Source of the DNA: CAVVAY01 sp963746465
GTDB taxonomy: Bacteria > Actinomycetota > Actinomycetes > JACCUZ01
NCBI GenBank assembly: GCA_963746465.1
Contig: CAVVAY010000013.1
Span: forward strand, 434,001-498,000
Length of the DNA: 64,000 nucleotides
Reading direction: 5' to 3'
Shown in pieces: positions 1 to 7,248 of the stretch. The notes beneath the pieces were generated by a model that worked only from the letters and a program-made list of their open reading frames with translations, was not told where the DNA came from and did not search any database. How positions within the stretch are numbered: position 1 is the first letter of the stretch; each line of letters opens with the position of its first letter. The translations under genes and the position numbers were made by a program.

Positions 1-773
1 GGGCCCGCGGCGAGGCTGCCCAGCTGGTGCAGACCGGAACCGATGAGGCCGAGCAGCACCGGGTCGCCGCCCGGGAGGAGGCCGACGCCCTGCTCGCGGA
101 GGTCGGCGAGCAGACCGCCTGGGCCAAGCGGACCGTCGACGAGGTGGTGTCCGCGGCGAACACCGACGCCGAGCGGATCCGCAGCGACGCGCATGCCGAG
201 GGTGCCGCCGTCGTGGCCGAGCTGCGGTCGCAGGCCGAGGCACTGGTGGCCAGCAGCAAGGGGGCCGCCGAGCAGCGCCTCGCCGAGGCGCAGGCCCGGG
301 CCGAGACCTTGGAGGCCGAGGCCCAGCAGGTGCTCGAGGCCGCCCAGGCTGAGGCCGACCGCCGGCTGGCCGACGCGAGCCACCGCGCCAGCCGCGCCAC
401 GCAGGAAGCCGCCGCCCGGGTCGAGGAGATCGACTCGCGGGCGTCCCGACGGGAGGCCGAGGCGGAGGCCAACGCGAAGGCGCTGCGCGAGCGGGTGGCC
501 GAGCAGACGGCCGCGGCCCAGCGTGACGCCGAGGAGGCCCGCCGCGCCGCCCGGGCCGAGGCTGTCCACATCGTGGGCGAGGCCCGGACGGAGGCCGACC
601 GGCTGCGCTCCGAGGCCTACCAGGTGCTCGAGGACGCCCGCACCGAGGTGGCCACGCTCACGACCCGCCGGGACGCCATCGCGGAGGAGCTCGGGCGGCT
701 GTCCGGGGTGATCGAGGCACTCTCGGTCCCGTCGGCGCCCTCGACCTCCGCATCCGCAGACGTGCCAAGATGA
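1..773 (+). CDS. Coiled-coil protein, 5' end cut by window edge
   Basis: The frame is open to the first base of the window, so the gene starts upstream and only its C-terminal ~256 codons are seen. The translation is almost pure heptad-type coiled coil, rich in Ala, Glu, Arg and Gln (many AEAxR and EADRL steps) over about 220 residues, followed by a short Ser/Pro/Thr tail. I see no signal peptide, membrane span or catalytic motif. It lies 35 bp before a second coiled-coil gene on the same strand that has a DivIVA-like N-terminus. That suggests a polar-growth or cytoskeletal filament role like the Scy/FilP group of actinobacteria. The role is inferred from composition and neighbourhood only. 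Confidence 0.7.
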   Translation, partial: ARGEAAQLVQTGTDEAEQHRVAAREEADALLAEVGEQTAWAKRTVDEVVSAANTDAERIRSDAHAEGAAVVAELRSQAEALVASSKGAAEQRLAEAQARAETLEAEAQQVLEAAQAEADRRLADASHRASRATQEAAARVEEIDSRASRREAEAEANAKALRERVAEQTAAAQRDAEEARRAARAEAVHIVGEARTEADRLRSEAYQVLEDARTEVATLTTRRDAIAEELGRLSGVIEALSVPSAPSTSASADVPR

Positions 774-808
774 CCCGGACCCCCGCTCGCCAGGACAGGA
801 ACTGATCC

Positions 809-1918
809 ATGACCAACAACCCCTCCCGAGAGACCTTCGAGCTCGTCCGGCGCGGCTACGAGCCGTCGCAGGTCGACCAGCGCGTGGCGGCACTCCAGCG
901 CGAGGCTGCCGAGTCCCGTAGCCGCGCCGAGGCGGCCGAGCGCCGGGTGCAGGAGCTGCACACCGCGCAGCCGGACGACAAGCCGGCGTACGCCGGTCTG
1001 GGCGCGCGGATCGAGCAGATCCTCGGGCTGGCCGACGAGGAGGCCCAGCAGGTCAAGGCTGCCGCGGTCGAGCACGCCACCCAGCACCGGTCGCTGACCG
1101 AGCAGGACGCCGCGAAGATCCGCAAGGAGGCCGAGAGGTACGCCGAGGAGCGGCGGGCAGACGCGGACACCGAGGCGCAGCGGATCCTGCAGGAGGCCAA
1201 GCGGAAGGCCGACACCCTGCGCGACGAGTCCGAGCGCGACGCCAAGGCGCGCCGCGAGGAGGCGGAGGCGCTGTTCGAGAACAACCGGGCCAAGGCAGCC
1301 CAGGCCGCGGCCGACTTCGAGACCACGCTGGCCCACCGCCGTGACCAGTCCGAGCGCGACTTCACCGAGAAGATGAAGGCCAACGAGCAGCAGCTCACCG
1401 CGGTGAGCCACCGCTCCGAGCAGCTGCGGCTGGAGGCCGAGAAGCTGCGCGCCGACTCCGACCGCAAGTCCAAGCGCACCCTGGACGAGGCGGCCCGGCA
1501 GGCCGACGAGATCATCGCCCAGGCCAAGGCCCAGGCCGAGCGGATCCGCACCGAGTCCGAGCGCGAGCTGTCGGCGTCCACCCAGCGTCGGGACAGCATC
1601 AACGCCCAGCTGACCAACGTGCGGCAGATGCTGGCCACCCTCACGGGTGCCTCACTGCCCGACCCGCTCGGCGACGAGCCGGCCGCTGGCGCCGACGCCG
1701 GACCCAAGGCCGCCGACGGTCAGGGCACGCCGGCTTCGCCAGGCACGCCGGGCAAGGACGACAGGGCGGTCGCCGGCGGGAAGCCCGCCGACGCGACCGA
1801 GGCGAAGGTCGAAGGCCCGCCGTCGAACGTCAAGACGCCGGACGACAAGGGCGGCTCGCTGCAGACCCCCGAGGCGCAGACGGTGTCCACCGAGAAGCCT
1901 TCAGCGGCCAAGCGCTGA
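809..1918 (+). CDS. DivIVA-like coiled-coil (filament-type) protein
   Basis: A 369-residue protein. Residues 8-35 (RETFELVRRGYEPSQVD) match the N-terminal motif of DivIVA-domain proteins that recognise curved membrane at cell poles. Residues 35-290 form a long charged coiled coil rich in Glu, Arg, Ala and Gln. The last ~80 residues are a low-complexity Gly/Pro/Lys/Asp tail that is probably disordered. An AGGA-type ribosome site precedes the ATG. It follows another coiled-coil gene by 35 bp and precedes a permease by 3 bp, so the three probably form an operon. In actinobacteria such proteins act in tip growth or cell shape; the exact role here is inferred. It could also be annotated as a 'cellulose-binding protein' of the Scy group. 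Confidence 0.75.
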   Translation: MTNNPSRETFELVRRGYEPSQVDQRVAALQREAAESRSRAEAAERRVQELHTAQPDDKPAYAGLGARIEQILGLADEEAQQVKAAAVEHATQHRSLTEQDAAKIRKEAERYAEERRADADTEAQRILQEAKRKADTLRDESERDAKARREEAEALFENNRAKAAQAAADFETTLAHRRDQSERDFTEKMKANEQQLTAVSHRSEQLRLEAEKLRADSDRKSKRTLDEAARQADEIIAQAKAQAERIRTESERELSASTQRRDSINAQLTNVRQMLATLTGASLPDPLGDEPAAGADAGPKAADGQGTPASPGTPGKDDRAVAGGKPADATEAKVEGPPSNVKTPDDKGGSLQTPEAQTVSTEKPSAAKR

Positions 1919-1921
1919 CAG

Positions 1922-3175
1922 GTGCCTGACGCCGAGGAGCCGGCCGAGGACGAGGACCGGTCCGCGGCCGACGACGCCGAGGAGGCGGCCGACGACGCGG
2001 AGGAGGCGCGTGACGACGCCGAGGAAGCCCGCGACGACGCCCGCACGGCCGAGCAGCACGCGCTCTCGGCCGAGCGGGCGGTCCACACCCTCGAGCGGGA
2101 GGTGCACGGCGACACCGCGGACCCCGCGTTCGGCCGGCTCGGACGACCGCTGCGCCGGGACTCGCCGTTCATGCTCGGGTTCCTCGGCGCCCTCGGCGTC
2201 TTCGTCGCGTGGTTCCTTGTCCAGGCGGTGGTGGAGGCCCGCAGCGTCATCACGCTGATCGTCGTCGCCCTGTTCCTGGCGATCGGCCTGAGCCCGGTCG
2301 TCGAGTGGCTCATCACCCGCGGCCTGCGCCGCGGGGTCGCGATCGCGATCGTGTTCTTCGCGGTCATCGGAGCCTTCGTCGGCTTCGGCTTCGCCGTCCT
2401 CCCGCCCGTGATCGAGCAGAGCAACGCCTTCATCAAGGAGCTGCCCGACTACCTCGCCCACCTGCGGCGAAACCCCACCATCCGCCAGTTCGACGACGAC
2501 TACGGCGTCATCGAGCGCGCCCAGAACTACGTGACGAAGGGTGATCTGGGTCAGCGGATGTTCGGCGGCATCGTCGGCGTCGGCCGGGTGGTGCTCAACG
2601 CGGTGTTCAGCGCGTTCTCGCTGCTCATCATGACCCTGTACTTCCTCGCTGCGCTGCCGAGCATGAAGCGCCAGGCCTACCGGCTGGTTCCCGCCAGCCG
2701 GCGCGAGCGGGTGACGCTGCTCAGCGACGAGGTCATCAGCCGGATCGGCGGTTTCGTGAGCGGCGCGCTCTCGGTGGCGTTCATCGCCGGCCTGACGTCG
2801 TACATCTTCCTGAGCATCGTCGGGATGCCGTTCGCCCTGGCCCTGGCACTGTTCGTCGCGATCCTCGACCTCGTCCCCCTTGTCGGCGCCACCATCGCCG
2901 CCGTGGTGGTGTCTCTCGTCGGGTTCACCGAGTCGGTGACGGTCGGTCTGGTGTGCATCGCGTTCTACGTGGCGTACCAGCAGTTCGAGAACTACGTCGT
3001 CTATCCGCGCGTCATGCGCGCCGCTGTCGACGTCCCGGCGCCGTTGACCGTGGTCGCCGTGCTGCTGGGTGGTGCGCTGCTCGGAGTGGTGGGGGCGCTG
3101 CTGGCCATCCCCATCGCGGCCGCCGTGCTGCTCGTGCTCCGCCAGGTCGCCATTCCCCGGATGGACCGCACCTAG
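1922..3175 (+). CDS. AI-2E family transporter (PF01594-type permease)
   Basis: A 417-residue integral membrane protein with the features of the AI-2E/TqsA/PerM family: paired helices near residues 80-125 and 135-165, a soluble middle segment, and a C-terminal cluster of hydrophobic helices with the LDLVPLVGATIAAV stretch. The substrate of actinobacterial members is generally unknown, and some relatives export autoinducer-2 or act as Na+/H+ antiporters. The first ~60 residues are an unusual acidic repeat (DDAEEARDDAEEA) that is not part of the family core. The GTG start lies 3 bp after the upstream stop, implying translational coupling. The gene ends 9 bp before the convergent hydrolase gene. 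Confidence 0.85.
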   Translation: MPDAEEPAEDEDRSAADDAEEAADDAEEARDDAEEARDDARTAEQHALSAERAVHTLEREVHGDTADPAFGRLGRPLRRDSPFMLGFLGALGVFVAWFLVQAVVEARSVITLIVVALFLAIGLSPVVEWLITRGLRRGVAIAIVFFAVIGAFVGFGFAVLPPVIEQSNAFIKELPDYLAHLRRNPTIRQFDDDYGVIERAQNYVTKGDLGQRMFGGIVGVGRVVLNAVFSAFSLLIMTLYFLAALPSMKRQAYRLVPASRRERVTLLSDEVISRIGGFVSGALSVAFIAGLTSYIFLSIVGMPFALALALFVAILDLVPLVGATIAAVVVSLVGFTESVTVGLVCIAFYVAYQQFENYVVYPRVMRAAVDVPAPLTVVAVLLGGALLGVVGALLAIPIAAAVLLVLRQVAIPRMDRT

Positions 3176-3184
3176 CCGACTGGC

Positions 3185-3964
3185 TCAGCCGAGCCCGTCG
3201 AGGAACTCCCCCACCACTGCGTCGAACGCCTCTGGCAGCTCGACCGCGCTGAGGTGCCCGGCGCCGGCCAGCACGGCGAGGCGTCCCTGCGGCAGCGCCT
3301 CGACCATCGCCTCGACGTCGGCCTGCGAGGCGAGGGCGTCCTCGTCGCCGCGCACGACCAGGGCAGGTATGTCGGCCGAGCGCAGCGTGTCGAGCGAGTC
3401 CGGGCGGGCCGCCATGGCGCGCTGGGCCCACGCCGCAGCCGCCGGCGGGGCAGCCTCGACCAGGCCCTTGACCCGGCCGGAGACCAGCGGCCGTTCCCGC
3501 GCCGTGGTCGGCCCGAGCAGCGACGGCAGCACGTCCTCGACGAGCACCTCCGAGCTGTTGTCCGCATCGAGCCGGGCCGCGATGCGCTCCCGGTTCGCCG
3601 CCGCTTCCGGCGGGTCGGCGGACGCCTTGGTGTCGGCGAGGACCAGGGCAGAAACCCTCTCCGGGTGCCGGCGCAGGAACGCCATGGCCGCGTAGCCCCC
3701 CATCGACAGGCCGCCGAGCACCACCTGGTCGAGGCCGCGGGCATCCAGCAGGGCAGCGACGTCGTCAGCCACCCGGTCCAGCGAGGGCTCGTCGTAGCCG
3801 AGTGGTGACCCGCCGAAGCCCCGCTGGTCCGGGGTGAGCACGTGGTAGCGCTCACCGAGGGAGTTGCGCTGCTCCAGCCACATCGCCGACGACAGCGGGA
3901 AGGCGTGCAGCAGGACGACGGGACGGCCGGAGCCGGCTTCTCGGACATGCAGGTCGACAGTCAT
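3185..3964 (-). CDS. Alpha/beta hydrolase
   Basis: A 259-residue alpha/beta-hydrolase-fold protein. The nucleophile elbow is GLSMGG with Ser87, the acid is probably Asp207 (RGDED) and the base is His237 (GAGHLS). The HAFPLSS loop supplies the oxyanion region. Its closest type is the 3-oxoadipate enol-lactonase/haloperoxidase group, but the substrate cannot be read from sequence. I chose the ATG at 3964 rather than the longer upstream frame because the protein then starts with the usual MTVDLHV strand, and because a TAGCGT -10 box ends 7 nt upstream, which fits a leaderless mRNA. The gene is convergent with the AI-2E transporter. Confidence 0.85.
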   Translation of the reverse strand: MTVDLHVREAGSGRPVVLLHAFPLSSAMWLEQRNSLGERYHVLTPDQRGFGGSPLGYDEPSLDRVADDVAALLDARGLDQVVLGGLSMGGYAAMAFLRRHPERVSALVLADTKASADPPEAAANRERIAARLDADNSSEVLVEDVLPSLLGPTTARERPLVSGRVKGLVEAAPPAAAAWAQRAMAARPDSLDTLRSADIPALVVRGDEDALASQADVEAMVEALPQGRLAVLAGAGHLSAVELPEAFDAVVGEFLDGLG

Positions 3965-3971
3965 GCCCGGC

Positions 3972-3977
3972 ACGCTA
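3972..3977 (-). promoter_or_regulatory. -10 box (TAGCGT), leaderless start of hydrolase
   Basis: TAGCGT on the minus strand is separated by 7 nt (GCCGGGC) from the hydrolase ATG at 3964. No Shine-Dalgarno sequence lies between them, so transcription probably begins at the start codon. Confidence 0.55.
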
Positions 3978-4115
3978 CCGACCGGCAGCGGTGAGCTGGC
4001 CGACGACTGGCCCACGGCGCCAGCCGAAGCTCGGTTGGGGGCCAAGCACGGGTAGCGAGGTCAGTGCGCAACTGGGGGCTGGTCCTGCCGTTGCTGACCC
4101 CGAACTGATCCGGCA

Positions 4116-4503
4116 CTACCGAGTGATTCTGAAACCGTCCGCTGTCGCCGCATGCAGCGGCGCAATCCCCAGCGACTCGAGCGATGACGCACGAACAGAT
4201 TCCCGTCAGGGTCAGCCAGCACAACGAAGTCGGCATCGTCTGGGTAGTCCCACTCGACCTGCTGAGCGCCAAGCGGTACCAGTCGCTCCACCTGGGCTTT
4301 CTGGCGGTGCTCGCTCGTCGGCCCAGGTCAAGGTGCATTCGGTCCTCATCGTCAAGATGGAGGCGGGTGCCGGGTGCCGCATCCCCCGGCATGAGGAACG
4401 CCGGATTCTGCGGGTGTCGGTCGCAGGCGAGCGCCTCGGACCAGAACGCGCCAGCCCGGTCAACGTCGGACACCTTCATCACTACCGCTCCGAGTCTCAA
4501 CAT
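4116..4503 (-). pseudogene. VOC/glyoxalase-family protein, frameshifted
   Basis: Reading from the ATG at 4503, the protein begins like a vicinal-oxygen-chelate family member (MLRLGAVVMKVSDVDRAGAFW, then HLDDEDRMHLDL). Near 4310-4325 the homology moves to another frame (QKAQVERLVPLGAQ, then DFVVLADPDGN), and near 4190 it moves again to a frame ending at the stop at 4116. No single frame holds the fold. About 50 residues at each end and a central block remain recognisable. At least two indels are needed, so this is a pseudogene or an error-rich stretch. The function of the intact relative is unknown; many are annotated as glyoxalase-like. Confidence 0.7.
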
Positions 4504-4753
4504 GGTTAGCACGCTCGCACGCTCAGCTCCGGCTTGGCAACATCCTCACATGCCGCGATGCGGGCGCTCGGTATGTGCCGTTCCCGTCACCCTGATCGGC
4601 TGACACGAATCACCGGGTACCGGCACTACTCAGCGGGCGATTTCGCAACAGCGGAGAGCAAGTGGCGTGTCAGGCCACAAAACGTCTCCGATCCCCGGGA
4701 AATACCACTCCGGTAGCCGTTCGAGGTGTCGCACGATGATCACCACGTCCCCG

Positions 4754-6133
4754 CTAGGGGGGGCCCCGCCGGGCTGGCCGGATGTTGGGCCGCGGTGTCT
4801 GGTCCGAGTCGATCCAGGGTGGGGGGATCACATGGATGACTCCGTCGACCAGCTGCGCTTCCCAGCCGCCGTGGTGGATCACGTGATGGTGGTGATCGCA
4901 GAACAGGGCAGTGTTCTCGAGCGACGTAGGTCCGCCATCGACCCAATGGATCAGGTGGTGCGCCTCGGTCCACTCCGGCGGACGGTCGCAGATGTCGAAG
5001 GCGCAACCCCCGTCGCGGGCCACCAGCGCGCGCCAGATCGCCTGCGTGACGGGATAGGACGCCCGACCGACGTCCAGCGGCTCGCCGTTGGTACCGAGCA
5101 CGATCGGGATGATCTGCGCATCACACGCGAGCCGGCGCGCCGCCTCCGCGGAGAGAGGTCCGGCCCAGTCCAACATGGCGGCTGGAGAACCGAATCGGCG
5201 TTGGAGTGTCTCCAGGGCCACGGTGACGGTGACGGACGCCCTGGACCCGTGGCGGGCCGGGCCCAAGCCCGCGATGGCCGAACGTCGAAGCAGCTCGGCC
5301 AGGGCGTCGGCGTTGCGCTGTCCGACGGTTCGCAGGTCCTTGACCCCACCGGCGGCAGGACGGGGTGCTGCGAGGGGCTGCAACTGCGCGAGCAGGTCAG
5401 CGGTCAGCTCGGCGCCCAGGTGGCCGCGCACGTCGGCGGAGCCGTCGTTGTGACGGCGCACGGTGAGCGTCTGCTGAGCTCGGTCATGCTCCTCGCCGGC
5501 GGCAAGGGAGTCCCCGGCCGCCGGGTCGAGCTGGTGCTGCAGGTGCCGCCCGAGGTGGGCCAGCGCTTTGGGGTCGTGATGCGCGGCCTGCTCGGCAAGG
5601 AACGTCTCCGCCTGCGCGACCACGTCGGAGGCGAGGGAGCCGGGCAGCCCGGCCAATGCCTCGGCGGCGACCGCCACGTGCTCGGCGCTGACCTCGCCCG
5701 CGGCGAACGCCGCGCGGAACCGGGCCAAGCCTCCCGCAGTGGCGTCGGCGGTCTCATCGGTGTCGACGTGGTGCACCAAGGGGCCAGTCGGGTCGTCGTG
5801 CAGCGCGCGGGCCGTGACGACCAGTCGTTTGGCTGCGCCGGGATGCAGCCGCAGGCGCCCGCGCAGCCACGCGGCGGTCGAGGTGGCTCCGGTCTGCACC
5901 GCGGCGCCACGGGCATCGACCTCGCGGACGACGGAGTGAAACACGGCATCGGTGCGACACATCGCCTGGTGCACGGCCGCTGCAGTCTCCAACAGCTGCG
6001 GTCCCGACATCGTCCACAGCTCGCCCTCCGGCCCCGAGCGGGCGAGCTTGCTGAGGTCGTCCATCGCAGCGAACAGGACCTCGAGGGCATCGGTCACCGG
6101 ATGACTCACCGGCGGGTCGAGTACCTCGGACAT
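4754..6133 (-). CDS. DUF222 / HNH endonuclease-domain protein (13E12-type)
   Basis: A 459-residue protein with an N-terminal DUF222 region (residues ~15-330) and a C-terminal HNH nuclease domain. The HNH core is visible as EAHHLIHWVDGGPTS, then LFCDHHHHVIH. The family is multicopy and very common in actinobacteria, resembles mycobacterial 13E12 repeat proteins, and is often considered mobile or selfish, although its biological role is unproven. A -10 box 6 nt before the ATG indicates a leaderless mRNA. The 250 bp downstream, up to the VOC remnant, hold no recognisable gene and look less GC-rich than the rest. Confidence 0.85.
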   Translation of the reverse strand: MSEVLDPPVSHPVTDALEVLFAAMDDLSKLARSGPEGELWTMSGPQLLETAAAVHQAMCRTDAVFHSVVREVDARGAAVQTGATSTAAWLRGRLRLHPGAAKRLVVTARALHDDPTGPLVHHVDTDETADATAGGLARFRAAFAAGEVSAEHVAVAAEALAGLPGSLASDVVAQAETFLAEQAAHHDPKALAHLGRHLQHQLDPAAGDSLAAGEEHDRAQQTLTVRRHNDGSADVRGHLGAELTADLLAQLQPLAAPRPAAGGVKDLRTVGQRNADALAELLRRSAIAGLGPARHGSRASVTVTVALETLQRRFGSPAAMLDWAGPLSAEAARRLACDAQIIPIVLGTNGEPLDVGRASYPVTQAIWRALVARDGGCAFDICDRPPEWTEAHHLIHWVDGGPTSLENTALFCDHHHHVIHHGGWEAQLVDGVIHVIPPPWIDSDQTPRPNIRPARRGPP

Positions 6134-6139
6134 GACGCC

Positions 6140-6145
6140 AACCTA
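6140..6145 (-). promoter_or_regulatory. -10 box (TAGGTT), leaderless start of DUF222 gene
   Basis: Minus-strand TAGGTT is followed by a 6-nt spacer (GGCGTC) and the ATG at 6133, with no ribosome site in between. Confidence 0.5.
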
Positions 6146-6193
6146 GCCACCACCCCGGACACAACCCCGCCTCGCTATACTGCAGGAAACCCT

Positions 6194-6202
6194 TTATCCA
6201 CA
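6194..6202 (+). promoter_or_regulatory. Perfect DnaA-box 9-mer
   Basis: TTATCCACA, the consensus DnaA box, lies in the 84-bp gap between the DUF222 start and the next stop codon. It is flanked by AT-rich sequence that is exceptional in this window. Only one perfect box was noticed here and no dnaA or dnaN gene is present, so this is not evidence for oriC. It could titrate DnaA or be coincidental. Confidence 0.4.
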
Positions 6203-6217
6203 ACGGTTTGAGCCGTC

Positions 6218-6976
6218 TCAGACCGCCGTCACGGCCGTCGGCAGCGGGTAAGCCGAGGGTGCGACCCGTCGGACCACCTCGTCGAGCACCCGGCGTACCG
6301 CCGGCTCCCCCACCCACAGGTGCTTCGCACCGTCCACACCGATCACCTCGGCCTGCGGGATGCGTGCGAACCGGTCGTGCGCCTCGGCCGGGCGAAGGTA
6401 GTCGTCGAGCTCCGGCACCAGCGCGACGACCGGCTTGTCGGACGCTGCCCACGCGTCAAGGTGCGAGTCGTCGGAGAAGCGCAGCGGCGGCGAGAGCAGG
6501 ATCGCGCCGGTGATCGAAGGGTCCAGGCCGTGCATCAGCGCCAGGTCGGTGCCGAACGACCAGCCCAGCAGCCAACGGTTCGGCAGCGGCGGGTCCTCGT
6601 GGAACTCGGCGTACTCGATGGCCGCAGCCACGTCGAACCGCTCGCTGACCCCGTTGTCGAAGCTGCCCTCGCTGGTCCCGGCCGGCGAGGTGGTGCCTCG
6701 GGTGTTGAACCGCAGCACGGCGACGTCGGCCAGCGCGGGCAGGCGGTAGGACGCCTTGCGCAGCACGTGGCTGTCCATGAAGCCGCCGTGCGTGGGCAGC
6801 GGGTGCAGGGTGACCAGGGTGGCGACCGGGGGCCTTTCGAGGGGCAGGGCCAGCTCGCCGACCAGCCGGAGGCCGTCAGCTGTGTGCAGCTCGATCGACC
6901 GACGGTCGGCGGGCAGCACGGTGCTGGCTCGGATCTCCTCCGGGCCGCCGTACGTCGACAGGTGGTGCTCGCTCAC
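6218..6976 (-). CDS. Alpha/beta hydrolase of the dienelactone-hydrolase-like type
   Basis: A 252-residue alpha/beta-hydrolase with nucleophile motif GWSFGTD (Ser140), probable acid Asp191/192 (PELDDYL) and His219 (GAKHL). The HPLPTHGG segment after the second strand and RFNTRGT are typical of a conserved group of short serine hydrolases near COG2945, which are found across bacteria with no fixed substrate. The GTG start is 6 bp downstream of the stop of the small Cys/His protein gene, so the two are probably co-transcribed. A weak AGAGG ribosome site overlaps the end of that gene. Confidence 0.8.
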   Translation of the reverse strand: MSEHHLSTYGGPEEIRASTVLPADRRSIELHTADGLRLVGELALPLERPPVATLVTLHPLPTHGGFMDSHVLRKASYRLPALADVAVLRFNTRGTTSPAGTSEGSFDNGVSERFDVAAAIEYAEFHEDPPLPNRWLLGWSFGTDLALMHGLDPSITGAILLSPPLRFSDDSHLDAWAASDKPVVALVPELDDYLRPAEAHDRFARIPQAEVIGVDGAKHLWVGEPAVRRVLDEVVRRVAPSAYPLPTAVTAV

Positions 6977-6982
6977 GTGCCT

Positions 6983-7228
6983 CTAGTACCTCGGTGCGTT
7001 CCGGGAGCGCTGCGTCTTCGGGCCGCGGCGGCCGCGGGCCCGCCAGCAGGCCGTGTGCCAGTGTCGCCGGTCCGCGAGACCCGACTCGTCGTCCTCGCCG
7101 GCCGGCCACGCCACCACGTGCGGGGTCGCGGGCCGGATCTCGTGGTCGCAGCCGGGGCAGCGATAGGCCCGGGTCGCGGCCGAGCCGGTGACCTGGCGGA
7201 CCACCCAGTCGTCCTCGTCGGTGCTCAT
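6983..7228 (-). CDS. Small conserved Cys/His protein (81 aa)
   Basis: An 81-residue protein starting MSTDEDDWVVRQV. It holds a CPGCDHEI pair of cysteines and a downstream RRHWHTACW motif, a pattern that could bind a metal ion, then a basic Arg-rich tail. Similar short proteins with CPGC and HWHxxCW motifs are widespread in actinobacteria, sometimes annotated as ATP/GTP-binding proteins without experimental support. The ATG at 7228 fits the conserved N-terminus. A much longer open frame runs through this region only because it is antisense-phased through the dehydrogenase gene. It sits 20 bp after that dehydrogenase stop and directly before a hydrolase. Confidence 0.7.
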   Translation of the reverse strand: MSTDEDDWVVRQVTGSAATRAYRCPGCDHEIRPATPHVVAWPAGEDDESGLADRRHWHTACWRARGRRGPKTQRSRNAPRY

Positions 7229-7248
7229 CTTCGGCCCGTGCCCGCTGC

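Noticed and set aside
6194..6202. DnaA box considered as a sign of the replication origin
   Set aside because: A single box without dnaA, dnaN, gyrase genes or an AT-rich unwinding region.
4667..6211. A 514-codon plus-strand open frame
   Set aside because: Antisense shadow of the DUF222/HNH gene, whose HNH residues are unambiguous.
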